Source of the DNA: Nostoc sp. CHAB 5836
GTDB lineage: Bacteria > Cyanobacteriota > Cyanobacteriia > Cyanobacteriales > Nostocaceae
NCBI RefSeq assembly: GCF_020829445.1
Contig: NZ_JAIVFV010000059.1
Location: 1-38,672, forward strand
Length of the DNA: 38,672 bases
Direction: 5' to 3'
The first letter of the stretch is position 1; each line of letters starts with the position of its first letter. Positions 1 to 7,680 of this stretch are shown in pieces. The position numbers and the translations under genes are program-made. The notes under the pieces are model-generated. The model had not been told where the DNA came from, ran no database searches, and worked only from the letters and a program-made list of their open reading frames with translations.

Positions 1-1
1 T

Positions 2-985
2 GGTGTCAATGGCACTCCGATTAAATTAGTAATCCAAGATACTAGCGGAGATGAAGCCGGAGCAATTAATGCTTTTCAAACTTTAATTAACAAAGATAAA
101 GTTGTCGGGATTGTTGGTCCTACTTTGTCACAGCAAGCTTTTAGTGCTAATCCCATTGCCGAACGTGCTAAAGTGCCAGTTATTGGAGCATCAAATACCG
201 CAAAAGGAATTCCGGAAATTGGTGATTATATTGCTCGTGTATCTGCTCCCGTCTCCATAGTTGCCCCTAATTCTGTGAAAATTGCACTTGCTCAGAATCC
301 TAAAATTAAAAGAGTGGCAGTTTTTTATGCCCAAAATGATGCATTTAACAAATCAGAAACGGAGATTTTTCAACAAACAGTTAAAGATAAAGGGCTAGAA
401 TTAGTAACAGTTCAAAAGTTCCAAACAACTGATACAGACTTTCAAGCCCAAGCGACTAATGCAATTAACTTAAAACCAGATTTAGTAATTATTTCGGGAT
501 TAGCTGTTGATGGTGGTAACTTAGTGCGACAACTGCGAGAACTGGGTTATCAAGGCATAATTATTGGCGGGAATGGTCTGAATACACCAAATGTTTTATC
601 TGTATGTAAAGCATTTTGCGATGGTGTGCTGATTGCTCAAGCTTACAGTCCTGAATATCCTGGTGAGATCAATAAGATATTTCGCCAAGCCTATATTGAG
701 CAATACAAGAAAGAACCAGCTCAATTTACAGGTCAAGCTTTTGCTGCGGTGCAGGTGTATGTTGAGGCTCTGAAAAAATTGGATAAAAAGTCTAAAATCA
801 GCACATTACCTCTTGATAAACTGCGTACAGAATTGAACCAGGAGATAATAACTGGAAAGTATAATACCCCTTTGGGTGAGATTGGTTTCACAGCAGTAGG
901 TGATGTGACTCAAAAAGAATTTTACGTTGCCAAAATTAAGATGGATAAAGATGGAAATACTGGAAAGTTCGTATTTATAAAATAG
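2..985 (+). CDS. ABC transporter substrate-binding protein, Leu/Ile/Val-binding type (5' partial)
   Basis: Periplasmic solute-binding protein of the branched-chain/neutral amino-acid ABC family, cut by the window edge: the frame is open from base 2 and already inside the mature protein (reads KLVIQDTSGDEAGA, then VVGIVGPTLS). This fits the first lobe of a type I periplasmic-binding fold. An internal TTG at 125 is not the real start. The middle part (RVAVFYAQND, then PDLVIISGLAVDGG) is the usual second lobe. The stop is 7 bp before the permease gene, so the two are surely co-transcribed. The signal peptide lies outside the window. Probable substrates are hydrophobic or neutral amino acids, as in cyanobacterial Nat systems; substrate choice cannot be read from the sequence. 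Confidence 0.93.
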   Translation, partial: GVNGTPIKLVIQDTSGDEAGAINAFQTLINKDKVVGIVGPTLSQQAFSANPIAERAKVPVIGASNTAKGIPEIGDYIARVSAPVSIVAPNSVKIALAQNPKIKRVAVFYAQNDAFNKSETEIFQQTVKDKGLELVTVQKFQTTDTDFQAQATNAINLKPDLVIISGLAVDGGNLVRQLRELGYQGIIIGGNGLNTPNVLSVCKAFCDGVLIAQAYSPEYPGEINKIFRQAYIEQYKKEPAQFTGQAFAAVQVYVEALKKLDKKSKISTLPLDKLRTELNQEIITGKYNTPLGEIGFTAVGDVTQKEFYVAKIKMDKDGNTGKFVFIK

Positions 986-992
986 TTGCGAT

Positions 993-1943
993 ATGGATAT
1001 AACTCTATTTTTGCAACAATTTTTGAATGGGTTATCTATCGGTAGTATATATGCAATTTTTGCTTTGGGCTATACCTTAGTTTATTCAATTTTGGGCATC
1101 ATTAATTTAGCTCATGGTGCAATTTTTGCCTTGGGTGCATATTTCACTTATGCACTCATGGGTGGTAACTTTGGATTTAATGGTTTGTTAGCTAATGCAG
1201 CCCTGCCGATCAAACTACCATTTGCTATATCCTTGCTTTTAGGAAGTACCTTGGCGGGATTGGTAGGGGTAGTGATGGAACGTGTTGCTTTTCAACCTTT
1301 GCGTCGTCAAGGATCTGACCCTTTGCTAACTGTTGTTTCTAGCTTAGGGGTAGCAGTGGTAATTGTGAATTTGATCCAGTATTTAGTAGGCGCAGAAAGT
1401 TATACCTACCCCGCAAATACTTACGGTAATTTGCCACCTGCAATTAACTTTGGTAGTCCAGATAATCCAATTCCTATTCGCACTGTTCAGGTGGTAATTT
1501 TTACTGTATCAGTTGTGATTGTGGCAATTCTGACCTATTTTATCAATCGAACTAAATATGGTAAGGCAATGCAGGCGATCGCAGAAGATCCGACTACAGC
1601 TAGTTTGTTGGGAATTGATAGCGATCGCTTTATCATTCTAACATTCTTCATCAGCAGTTTTTTAGCAGGATTAGCAGGAACTTTAGTCGCCTCTAGTGTT
1701 AGTATTGCTGGGCCATATTTCGGCATTGCTTTTGGTTTGCGGGGTTTAGCGGTAATTGTCTTAGGTGGTTTAGGTAGTATTCCTGGTGCAGTGTTGGGAG
1801 GTTTGTTAATTGGATTAGTAGAGGCGTTTGTCCCTGCTGATTACTCTGGATATAAAGACGCAGTAGCCTTTGGAATTTTGTTTATCATGTTATTAGTTAG
1901 ACCCCAAGGTTTGTTAGGACGGCGGTTTATTCAGAAAGTTTAA
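993..1943 (+). CDS. livH: Branched-chain amino-acid ABC transporter permease, LivH type
   Basis: Inner-membrane permease of 316 aa, normal length for LivH. The N-terminus has the family hallmark (LNGLSIGSIYAIFALGYTLV followed by INLAHG), then about eight hydrophobic segments. The cytoplasmic loop that docks on the ATPase reads AMQAIAEDPTTASLLGID, and the end VRPQGLLG is typical. It starts 7 bp after the binding-protein stop, with no strong Shine-Dalgarno, suggesting coupled translation. A Uma2 gene and a repeat block separate it from its partner permease at 2975. It should pair with LivM to form the membrane channel. The gene symbol is the generic family name; the cyanobacterial name would be a nat gene. 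Confidence 0.93.
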   Translation: MDITLFLQQFLNGLSIGSIYAIFALGYTLVYSILGIINLAHGAIFALGAYFTYALMGGNFGFNGLLANAALPIKLPFAISLLLGSTLAGLVGVVMERVAFQPLRRQGSDPLLTVVSSLGVAVVIVNLIQYLVGAESYTYPANTYGNLPPAINFGSPDNPIPIRTVQVVIFTVSVVIVAILTYFINRTKYGKAMQAIAEDPTTASLLGIDSDRFIILTFFISSFLAGLAGTLVASSVSIAGPYFGIAFGLRGLAVIVLGGLGSIPGAVLGGLLIGLVEAFVPADYSGYKDAVAFGILFIMLLVRPQGLLGRRFIQKV

Positions 1944-1957
1944 AGAGACGTAGCGCT

Positions 1958-2560
1958 ATGAAAACATACACCAAACAAAAATTAACTTTTGATCAATTTT
2001 TAGAGGAGTGTCCAGAGGAAGGTTTATATGAACTTGTAGATGGAGAAATTGTAGAAGTGCGTGCAACTAGAAATCATGATGATGTCGCTAATTTTCTATT
2101 GTTTGGCTTTAATGATGAAATTAGGCGAGAAAACCTAAATTATGTAGTTAATAACACAGCAGTATTTAGAACTATAACTGCTAATGGAATAGAACAAGGG
2201 CGCAAGCCTGATGTAAGCGTTATAGATAAAGATACATGGCGCTCAAATCGTTCTGCTTATGCTGCACTTGAAGAACCTATTCAGTTAGCTATAGAGGTGA
2301 CATCAACTAATTGGGAGGATGACTATATTGATAAATTAGATGAATATCAACGCTTAGGTATTACAGAATATTGGATTGTAGATTATTTGGCAATCGGGCT
2401 AAGAGAATATTTGGGAAATCCAAAAGTTCCGGCTGTATTTGTTTTTCTATTAGATGCTGAGGGAAAATATCAACGCACACAGTTTAGAGGTTCAGAACGA
2501 ATTGTTTCACGAACTTTTCCTGAACTAGTGCTGACAGCAGAGCAAATATTAACAGCTTAA
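1958..2560 (+). CDS. Uma2 family (DUF820) PD-(D/E)XK nuclease-like protein
   Basis: A 200-aa protein of the Uma2/DUF820 family, which is greatly expanded in filamentous cyanobacteria and has a restriction-endonuclease-like fold. Visible family landmarks are the N-terminal LTFDQFLEECPEEGLYELVD, the acidic PDVSVID, the strand IEVTS, then K..EYQRLGITEYWIVD. It starts 14 bp after livH on the same strand, so it probably rides on the transporter transcript although nothing links it functionally to transport. Biological role of the family is unknown. The nuclease label is from the fold; activity is not shown here. Confidence 0.88.
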   Translation: MKTYTKQKLTFDQFLEECPEEGLYELVDGEIVEVRATRNHDDVANFLLFGFNDEIRRENLNYVVNNTAVFRTITANGIEQGRKPDVSVIDKDTWRSNRSAYAALEEPIQLAIEVTSTNWEDDYIDKLDEYQRLGITEYWIVDYLAIGLREYLGNPKVPAVFVFLLDAEGKYQRTQFRGSERIVSRTFPELVLTAEQILTA

Positions 2561-2605
2561 TATTAAGTAGGTTGGTGCAATTAAAGCTAACTGGCTAAGG
2601 CTGTC

Positions 2606-2661
2606 ATTTGTCGTTGGTCATTTGTCATTTGTCATTTGTCATTTGTCATTTGTCATTTGTC
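2606..2661 (+). repeat. Heptanucleotide tandem array, unit ATTTGTC
   Basis: Eight consecutive 7-bp units, seven of them exactly ATTTGTC and one GTTGGTC. It sits inside the left arm of MITE A, where shorter copies of the same heptamer occur in other elements. Confidence 0.93.
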
Positions 2662-2684
2662 ATTAGTAAGGGTTTTAATCATAT

Positions 2685-2697
2685 TAGGACTTACGCA
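2685..2697 (+). repeat. Dispersed repeat end TAGGACTTACGCA
   Basis: This 13-mer recurs at 10341-10353 and 15874-15886 (plus) and, inverted, at 10730-10742 and 10838-10850 (the last lacks the leading T). The copy here and the inverted copy at 10838-10850 share a further stretch ending ACGAACCGCAT, so they belong to one subfamily. Confidence 0.7.
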
Positions 2698-2974
2698 AAA
2701 TAATGAAAAAACGAACCGCATTCGCGTTAGCTTCTCCCCTTCTCCCAAAGGGAGAGGCTAGCGCCAAGGGAGAAGCACGTGGCGTTTGAGGCAATGCGTT
2801 ACCCAACAAACCCATGAAAATGTTGGGTTTCTTAAACCCTTATAAATGACGAAGGACAAATGACAGCCTTAGCTAGTTGCTTTATTTGCGTCGCTCTACT
2901 TACTGCACCCAACCGAAAACCGCTATAGTTTATAAAAGCGATAGTTTGATTAAGCCTAATCAAAATGTTTTAAG

Positions 2975-3898
2975 ATGGCCGACTTTTTCGCTACTTACGC
3001 TTCTTTAATTGTCTCTATGGTTTTAGGAGCGCTATTAGGACTCTCTCTTTACTTACCTTTAATGACAGGACAACTGTCTTTAGCTAGTCCAGGATTTTAT
3101 GCTTTAGGTGGGTATATTGCAGCAATTTTATCCACAAAAGTTTTGACATCTAGCAGTAATTTATTTCCCATTCCGTTATTATTATTGGAGATGTTAATTG
3201 CTGGTGTAATTTGTGGTTTATTGGGTGTAATAGTCGGAATTCCAGCGTTACGCTTGCGAGGAATTTATCTAGCGATCGCAACTATCGCTTTTGTAGAAGT
3301 TCTGCGCGTCATCTCCCTCAACCTAGATATTACAGGCGGTGCTGTCGGAATTTTTGGTATTCCTCAACCTTTCCAAACACAACTAGAATATTTATGGATT
3401 GCTTTGCCTTTACTATTAATTAGTATGGTGCTGCTTTATCGTTTAGAACGCATCCGCGTCGGAAGGGCTTTTATCGCTATCCGCGAAGATGAATTAGCTG
3501 CGGGTGCAATGGGAATTGATCCCACTTATTATAAAGTTTTGGCATTTACGCTAGGGGCTATACTTGCAGGGGTTGTAGGTGTTATTAGCGCCCACTTTCT
3601 CAATACCTGGAATGCTCGTCAAGGTACTTTTGATAGCAGTATTATATATTTAACTTTTGTTTTGATTGGTGGTTCGAGAAGTTTTTTGGGGCCGGTAATT
3701 GGAGGTATGGTATTTACAGCCTTACCAGAAATTCTACGAAGTCTCGCTGATACTGGTGGTTTCCCTAATTGGTTAGCACAATTTTTGCGCGATGGCAGAT
3801 TAATTATTTTTGGCTTACTAATAGTAATAGGTACAATCTTTTTCCCCCAAGGGCTAATTACTCCAGATATTTTCCCAAAACGCAAAACTCAAAAATGA
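2975..3898 (+). CDS. livM: Branched-chain amino-acid ABC transporter permease, LivM type
   Basis: The second permease of the transporter, 307 aa, with about eight to nine membrane segments. Family landmarks are LSLYLPLMTGQLSLASPGF near the N-terminus, LRGIYLAIATIAFVEVLR in the middle, the ATPase-coupling loop GRAFIAIREDELAAGAMGID, and the ending FFPQGL. The ATG at 2975 gives the expected length. It is separated from livH by a Uma2 gene and a MITE, so it may need its own promoter in the preceding 70 bp or read-through. A repeat element begins 3 bp after its stop. Confidence 0.93.
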   Translation: MADFFATYASLIVSMVLGALLGLSLYLPLMTGQLSLASPGFYALGGYIAAILSTKVLTSSSNLFPIPLLLLEMLIAGVICGLLGVIVGIPALRLRGIYLAIATIAFVEVLRVISLNLDITGGAVGIFGIPQPFQTQLEYLWIALPLLLISMVLLYRLERIRVGRAFIAIREDELAAGAMGIDPTYYKVLAFTLGAILAGVVGVISAHFLNTWNARQGTFDSSIIYLTFVLIGGSRSFLGPVIGGMVFTALPEILRSLADTGGFPNWLAQFLRDGRLIIFGLLIVIGTIFFPQGLITPDIFPKRKTQK

Positions 3899-3900
3899 AC

Positions 3901-4046
3901 TAAGTCGGTTGGTGCAATTAAAGCTAACTGGTAAGGGCTGTCATTTGTCGTTTGTCCTTTGTCCTTTGTCATTGGTCATTAGTAAGGACTTTAAGCCTAT
4001 TTACGTTTCGTAATATAATGAAAGTTTATTTATGCCAGCTTACTTA
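3901..4046 (+). mobile_element. MITE family A, copy 2
   Basis: It begins TAAGTCGGTTGGTGC directly after the livM stop and ends GCCAGCTTACTTA, a short imperfect inverted terminus. It includes a heptamer run (about 3939-3983: TTTGTC/CTTTGTC/ATTGGTC units) and the inner motif TTTACGTTTCGTAA, also present at 17626-17640 and, inverted, near 37940. It is non-coding. Confidence 0.72.
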
Positions 4047-4099
4047 TTCATAATAATATGCAAAAATATCAGATGATATCTGAGCAATTAAATATAATA

Positions 4100-4195
4100 A
4101 CCGGAACCCCTCCCCGCTTGCGGGGAGGGGAGATGAAGCGTAGCTTTGGCGGGGGTGGGGTTCTTCGGGTCTAGTAAGTAATCAACCGGACATGA
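4100..4195 (+). repeat. Dispersed foldback repeat ending at the livG start codon
   Basis: A GC-rich foldback (CCCCGCTTGCGGGG, then GTAGCTTTGGCGGG, TTCTTCGGGT, AGTAAGTAATCAACC and GACATGAT). Positions 4116-4195 match 37755-37833 nearly base for base. The match ends inside the first codons of livG, so the ATG at 4192 belongs to the repeat. Confidence 0.75.
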
Positions 4196-4989
4196 TGTCA
4201 CATAGTATTCCAGGAACTAACAGCAATATTGTCTTAGAAGCAAGAGCATTGACTCGCCGCTTTGGTGGTTTAATGGCGGTAAATAATGTATCTTTTAGTG
4301 TAAATAAACATGAAATTTTTGGACTGATTGGCCCTAATGGTGCTGGCAAAACAACCCTGTTTAATTTGATTACTGCCTTCATTCCACCTTCTAGCGGTCA
4401 ATTAATTTATGAAGGTGCAAAGATTTCTCAACTGCGTCCTCATCAAATTGCTGGTTTAGGTATCGCCCGTACCTTCCAAAATATCCGTTTGTTTGGGGAA
4501 TTATCGGCGTTAGAAAATGTGATCATTGCCCGACATTTACACACTAAAAGTAATATGATTACAGGAGTTTTGGGATTACCACCAGCGCCTAATGAAGAAC
4601 TTAAAACTAAGCAAAAAGCTTTAGATTTATTAGATTTGGTGGGATTGAGCGATCGCGCTGACGAAAAAGCCAAAAATTTTGCCTACGGTGATCAGCGTCG
4701 GCTAGAAATTGCCCGCGCTTTAGCATTACAACCGCAAATTTTACTTCTCGATGAACCGGCGGCGGGGATGAACCCCAACGAAAAGCAGCAATTGAGTGAA
4801 TTTATTCGTAGCCTCCGCGATCGCTTCAATTTGACGATCATCCTTATAGAACACCATGTACCATTGGTTATGGGTTTGTGCGATCGCATTGCGGTATTAC
4901 ATTTTGGTCAATTAATCGCTTTGGGTGAACCATCTATAGTCAGAAATGATCCGGCTGTAATTGAAGCTTATTTGGGAAATGACAAATGA
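4192..4989 (+). CDS. livG: Branched-chain amino-acid ABC transporter ATP-binding protein, LivG type
   Basis: Cytoplasmic ATPase of 265 aa that energises the LivH/LivM channel. Walker A is GPNGAGKTT (residues 47-55), the signature region is [14 protein letters not shown], Walker B is [13 protein letters not shown], and the switch His lies in IEHH. This set, and the LivG-type [12 protein letters not shown] segment, separate it from LivF. Two ATGs stand in tandem (4192, 4195) with no convincing ribosome-binding site. The start lies in a dispersed repeat and the last codons (GNDK-stop) lie in a heptamer array, so both ends of the gene have been overwritten by repeats while the domain stays intact. 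Confidence 0.94.
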   Translation: MMSHSIPGTNSNIVLEARALTRRFGGLMAVNNVSFSVNKHEIFGLIGPNGAGKTTLFNLITAFIPPSSGQLIYEGAKISQLRPHQIAGLGIARTFQNIRLFGELSALENVIIARHLHTKSNMITGVLGLPPAPNEELKTKQKALDLLDLVGLSDRADEKAKNFAYGDQRRLEIARALALQPQILLLDEPAAGMNPNEKQQLSEFIRSLRDRFNLTIILIEHHVPLVMGLCDRIAVLHFGQLIALGEPSIVRNDPAVIEAYLGNDK

Positions 4990-5003
4990 CAAATGACAAA
5001 TGA
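4978..5003 (+). repeat. Short heptamer array AATGACA overlapping the livG stop
   Basis: About three and a half units of AATGACA (the complement type of the TGTCATT arrays). The livG stop codon TGA at 4987-4989 is inside the second unit. Confidence 0.85.
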
Positions 5004-5009
5004 TTGAAT

Positions 5010-5861
5010 TTATCTAGACAAAACTACCACAAATTCGTCTAAAGAACTCACCGCGATCGCGCTATCCATTAAAGTTTCTAATTGTTCTACACTTTTACCT
5101 TCAAGCTTTGCTTCTAGCTCTTGGGGAATTTCACCAAAGCGTCGTTGTAATATTCGGATCAAGTGCTGTCTAGCACCTTGCTGAAGACCTTGCTGAAGAC
5201 CTTCAGTGAGAATTTCTTGATACCAAGGCGATTCTCGCAATACTGCCATATCCCACCTCATGATTTGTTGCACTAAAGGCGTGTCTAACACAAAGCTAGC
5301 AAAAAATGCCAGCAATGATTCTAATTGGTTCAATTGTACATCTGCTCGTAGCACTTGTAAGGCGCGTTGCACAACTGATGCTTTTCCTCCTCCTCGCAAG
5401 ATTGGCACAAACGGTAACAATGATGGTAATGGTTGCCCAAACACTATTTCAGCATCGATTTCCCACAAATTAATCACGCGATAATCTTGGATGGCGCGTA
5501 ATCCTAAAAATTCCTGCTCGTAACTATTGACAATAGTTAACGTAGATGGGGGAGGTAAAATGTTAATGAGTACTGGGTAAATTGGGAGTCGATAGCGTTC
5601 TTGTGCTAAAGCGGCATAGGCTCTCATGCGTAGAGGCATATGTGCTGTATAACGCAACTGTAATTCATTTAGTACCAGAAAATCTCCGTGAGTAGCACTG
5701 TATGCTTTCACCAACACATCTGTTTCGCGGCTAATCCACTGAAACTCACAGCCGAGAACTTCTTTCGCCACGACTTCAGGACGCTGAGTCACCCACTGTA
5801 CCCATGCATCGGGAGCTAAATTAATTAGTCGCTTGCTACCAATATCTGCTGCTTTTGCCAC
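5010..5861 (-). CDS. Rpn/PD-(D/E)XK nuclease family protein with C-terminal DUF4351
   Basis: A 283-aa protein of the recombination-promoting nuclease-like group common in cyanobacteria. The N-terminal half carries the family strand pattern (RETDVLVKA, then FLVLNELQLRYTAHMPLRM), in which D and ELQ are the likely metal-binding core. The C-terminal ~60 residues (QHLIRILQRRFGEIPQELEA and following) match the DUF4351 helical tail, preceded by a Gln-rich linker EGLQQGLQQGARQ. It lies antisense between livG and livF, so it breaks the transporter operon in two. Some relatives promote RecA-independent recombination; no activity can be inferred here. Confidence 0.86.
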   Translation of the reverse strand: MAKAADIGSKRLINLAPDAWVQWVTQRPEVVAKEVLGCEFQWISRETDVLVKAYSATHGDFLVLNELQLRYTAHMPLRMRAYAALAQERYRLPIYPVLINILPPPSTLTIVNSYEQEFLGLRAIQDYRVINLWEIDAEIVFGQPLPSLLPFVPILRGGGKASVVQRALQVLRADVQLNQLESLLAFFASFVLDTPLVQQIMRWDMAVLRESPWYQEILTEGLQQGLQQGARQHLIRILQRRFGEIPQELEAKLEGKSVEQLETLMDSAIAVSSLDEFVVVLSR

Positions 5862-5950
5862 AAGACCCTTGATATCTTTATCAGTAATTAATAGTACATC
5901 ATAGAGATTGCAGTGTTCTGGCGTTGATTTTTAAGTTGAAGCAATGTCTA

Positions 5951-5970
5951 CGATGGGCTATTTCCCATCG
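5951..5970. repeat. Small palindrome between the Rpn-like gene and livF
   Basis: CGATGGG and CCCATCG pair around a 6-nt loop. It belongs to the GATGTCTACGA...-type short repeats also seen near 22404 and 36683. It may act as a weak hairpin in the leader of livF. Confidence 0.5.
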
Positions 5971-6040
5971 CACTGTTTTAAGAAATGTATGATTGATGTA
6001 TGTTAGGTTTGGAATCAACATTTCTGGATGTAAACCGCCA

Positions 6041-6772
6041 ATGAAATCCGATAGTAAACCAAACCATACAATTCTAGAAATTCAAGAACTTGATGTTAAT
6101 TATGGCGGCATCCAAGCTCTGAAAAAGATTAATTTAATTATTCAAAAAAGTGAGGTAGTTACTTTAATTGGTGCTAATGGTGCCGGTAAGACTACTACGC
6201 TCCGAGCTATCTCTAAAGTAGTTAATCCTAAGAATGGCGTCATTATCTATAATGGACATAATATTACCCGCCGCCAAACTCACGAAGTTGTACAACTTGG
6301 CATCGCCCATTGTCCAGAAGGACGCAAAGTATTAGCGCGGCAAACAGTATTTGATAATTTACTTTTGGGTGCTTATATTCGCTCCAATCAAGCCGAGATC
6401 AAAGCAGATATTCAGCGCCAGTTTGATCTATTTCCACGGTTGTCGCAAAGACGCAATCAACTAGCAGGAACCCTTAGCGGTGGTGAACAACAAATGTTAG
6501 CGATCGCTCGCGCTGTCATGAGTAAACCACAACTGTTGCTTTTAGATGAGCCTAGCTTAGGTTTAGCACCTGCGATCGTCCGGGAAATCTTCTCGATTAT
6601 TGAAAATCTCCGTGCTACAGGCGTGACTATTTTGTTAGTTGAACAAAACGCTAATCTTGCACTGCAAATTGCCGATCGCGGTTATGTTTTAGAAGCTGGT
6701 TCTATTACCTTAACAGGCGCAGCATCAGAATTAATTAGTGATGAGCGAGTTAAAAAGGCTTATTTAGGGTAA
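6041..6772 (+). CDS. livF: Branched-chain amino-acid ABC transporter ATP-binding protein, LivF type
   Basis: The second ATPase of the transporter, 243 aa from the ATG at 6041. Walker A is GANGAGKTTT, the signature is LSGGEQQMLAIARAV, Walker B is LLLLDEPSLGLAP, and it has the LivF-type Q-loop segment IAHCPEGRKVLARQTVFDNL. An upstream in-frame ATG at 5993 would add 16 residues that do not resemble the family, so 6041 is preferred; neither has a clear ribosome-binding site. An antisense nuclease gene separates it from livG. A Uma2 gene follows after 29 bp on the same strand. Confidence 0.93.
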   Translation: MKSDSKPNHTILEIQELDVNYGGIQALKKINLIIQKSEVVTLIGANGAGKTTTLRAISKVVNPKNGVIIYNGHNITRRQTHEVVQLGIAHCPEGRKVLARQTVFDNLLLGAYIRSNQAEIKADIQRQFDLFPRLSQRRNQLAGTLSGGEQQMLAIARAVMSKPQLLLLDEPSLGLAPAIVREIFSIIENLRATGVTILLVEQNANLALQIADRGYVLEAGSITLTGAASELISDERVKKAYLG

Positions 6773-6801
6773 ATAAATGAAAATTTTGGAGGTACAAGCA
6801 G

Positions 6802-7365
6802 ATGGTAAAATCACCAACTAAACCCCTAACTTTAGAAGAGTTTTTGAAACTACCAGAAACAAAACCTAGCTCAGAATACATCAACGGTCAAATTATTCAA
6901 AAGCCAATGCCACAGGGAAAACATAGTAAATTACAGGGTGAACTAGTTAGTAATATCAATTTTGTAGTCAAGCCTCAAAAAATTGCCCTTGCTTTCCCAG
7001 AGTTACGGTGTACTTTTGGCGGACGTTCAATTGTCCCTGATGTAGCAGTATTTGCTTGGGAACGGATTCCCTTAGATGAACGTGGAGAGGTCGAAAATGT
7101 TTTTCATACGTATCCAGACTGGACGATTGAGATTCTTTCGCCAGATCAAAGCCAGACTAAAGTAACCGGAAATATTCTACATTGTTTAAAACATGGTAGT
7201 CGCTTCGGTTGGCTAATTGATCCAGATGAGCGTTCTGTTTTAGTCTATCCACCAAAGCAGCAACCAGAACTTTTCCAAGAAGAACAAGAAATATTACCAG
7301 TTCCTGATTTAGTTAACGGCTTTCAATTAACTGTAGGGCAACTATTTGGATGGTTGAAGTTATAA
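6802..7365 (+). CDS. Uma2 family (DUF820) PD-(D/E)XK nuclease-like protein, second copy
   Basis: A 187-aa Uma2 protein, different in sequence from the one at 1958. Landmarks are LTLEEFLKLPETKPSSEYIN, the conserved HSKLQGEL, RSIVPDVAVF, the strand WTIEILSPDQS and FGWLIDPDERSV. It has a good ribosome-binding site (GGAGG at 6788-6792, 9 nt before the ATG), unlike most genes around it. It directly follows livF on the same strand. Function is unknown; the family has a nuclease-like fold and is often found in multiple copies in cyanobacterial genomes. Confidence 0.9.
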   Translation: MVKSPTKPLTLEEFLKLPETKPSSEYINGQIIQKPMPQGKHSKLQGELVSNINFVVKPQKIALAFPELRCTFGGRSIVPDVAVFAWERIPLDERGEVENVFHTYPDWTIEILSPDQSQTKVTGNILHCLKHGSRFGWLIDPDERSVLVYPPKQQPELFQEEQEILPVPDLVNGFQLTVGQLFGWLKL

Positions 7366-7680
7366 GCAATTGTATAGATTTAATCTAGCTTTGAAAATAT
7401 AGCGTTCTCGTTTGTGTGCAATACACTTTGACCCCACTTCCATTCCTCTCCCCGAAATGGGGAGAGGAATGGAAGTGGGGTTTTAAGAATAAGTTGCACA
7501 TCGCGTAAACTTAGGCTTTAAAGGGTTTAAAACTACACTGACACCACTAATAAGTTTTCCAAATCATGATGATTATTAAATATTATTACGATTTTTGTCC
7601 TATATTAATATTTGCAGCCCTCCTTGCAGATATCTATATTTGTTTAGCGGCGAATTCTATTCACCGGAATAATTAAACTC
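7366..7680. other. Gene-free spacer with one long perfect palindrome
   Basis: 315 bp between convergently unrelated plus-strand genes. It contains the 51-nt hairpin at 7431-7481 and otherwise AT-rich sequence that probably holds the promoter of the histidine phosphatase gene. No further coding or RNA signal was recognised. Confidence 0.6.
7431..7481. terminator. Perfect 23-bp stem hairpin, repeat-derived, possible terminator
   Basis: ACCCCACTTCCATTCCTC... pairs without mismatch with its complement around the 5-nt loop GAAAT; the 3' arm is followed by TTTTAAG. The arm resembles the end of the GAGAGGAATGGAAGTG repeat family (32774-32925, 38224-38424). It could terminate transcription after the Uma2 gene, but its origin as a repeat is the stronger reading. 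Confidence 0.6.

Larger units (their letters stand above)
2564..2902. mobile_element. MITE family A, copy with nested insertions
   Basis: The first ~50 bp (TAAGTAGGTTGGTGC, then AAAGCTAACTGGCTAAGG) and the reverse complement of the last ~50 bp (TAAGTAGAGCGACGC, then GCTAAGGCTGTCATTTGTC) match at roughly three quarters of positions, giving long inverted arms. Related copies lie at 3901-4046, 17542-17673 and 37905-38035, and a truncated one at 16788-16838. Here the centre carries extra repeats, so it is longer than the ~132-bp basic form. No transposase is present. Confidence 0.7.
2561..2974. other. Gene-free spacer filled with a composite foldback element
   Basis: The 414 bp between the Uma2 gene and livM hold a MITE (2564-2902) whose two long arms both begin TAAGTAG at their outer tips. 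Inside it are a heptamer array (2606-2661), a TAGGACTTACGCA repeat (2685-2697) and a hairpin-rich stretch around 2730-2775. The 70 bp before livM look like ordinary AT-rich leader. No coding frame is convincing. Confidence 0.75.

Noticed and set aside
2606..2661. Tandem repeats considered as a CRISPR array
   Set aside because: Units are 7 bp with no spacers; no cas genes anywhere in the window.
3211..3423. A 70-codon frame within livM
   Set aside because: Overlaps the permease in another frame and is rich in Cys/Arg/Ser, as expected from an out-of-frame reading of a hydrophobic gene.
5993..6040. Longer N-terminus for livF
   Set aside because: The 16 extra residues do not fit the family and the upstream sequence lacks a ribosome-binding site; it cannot be excluded fully.
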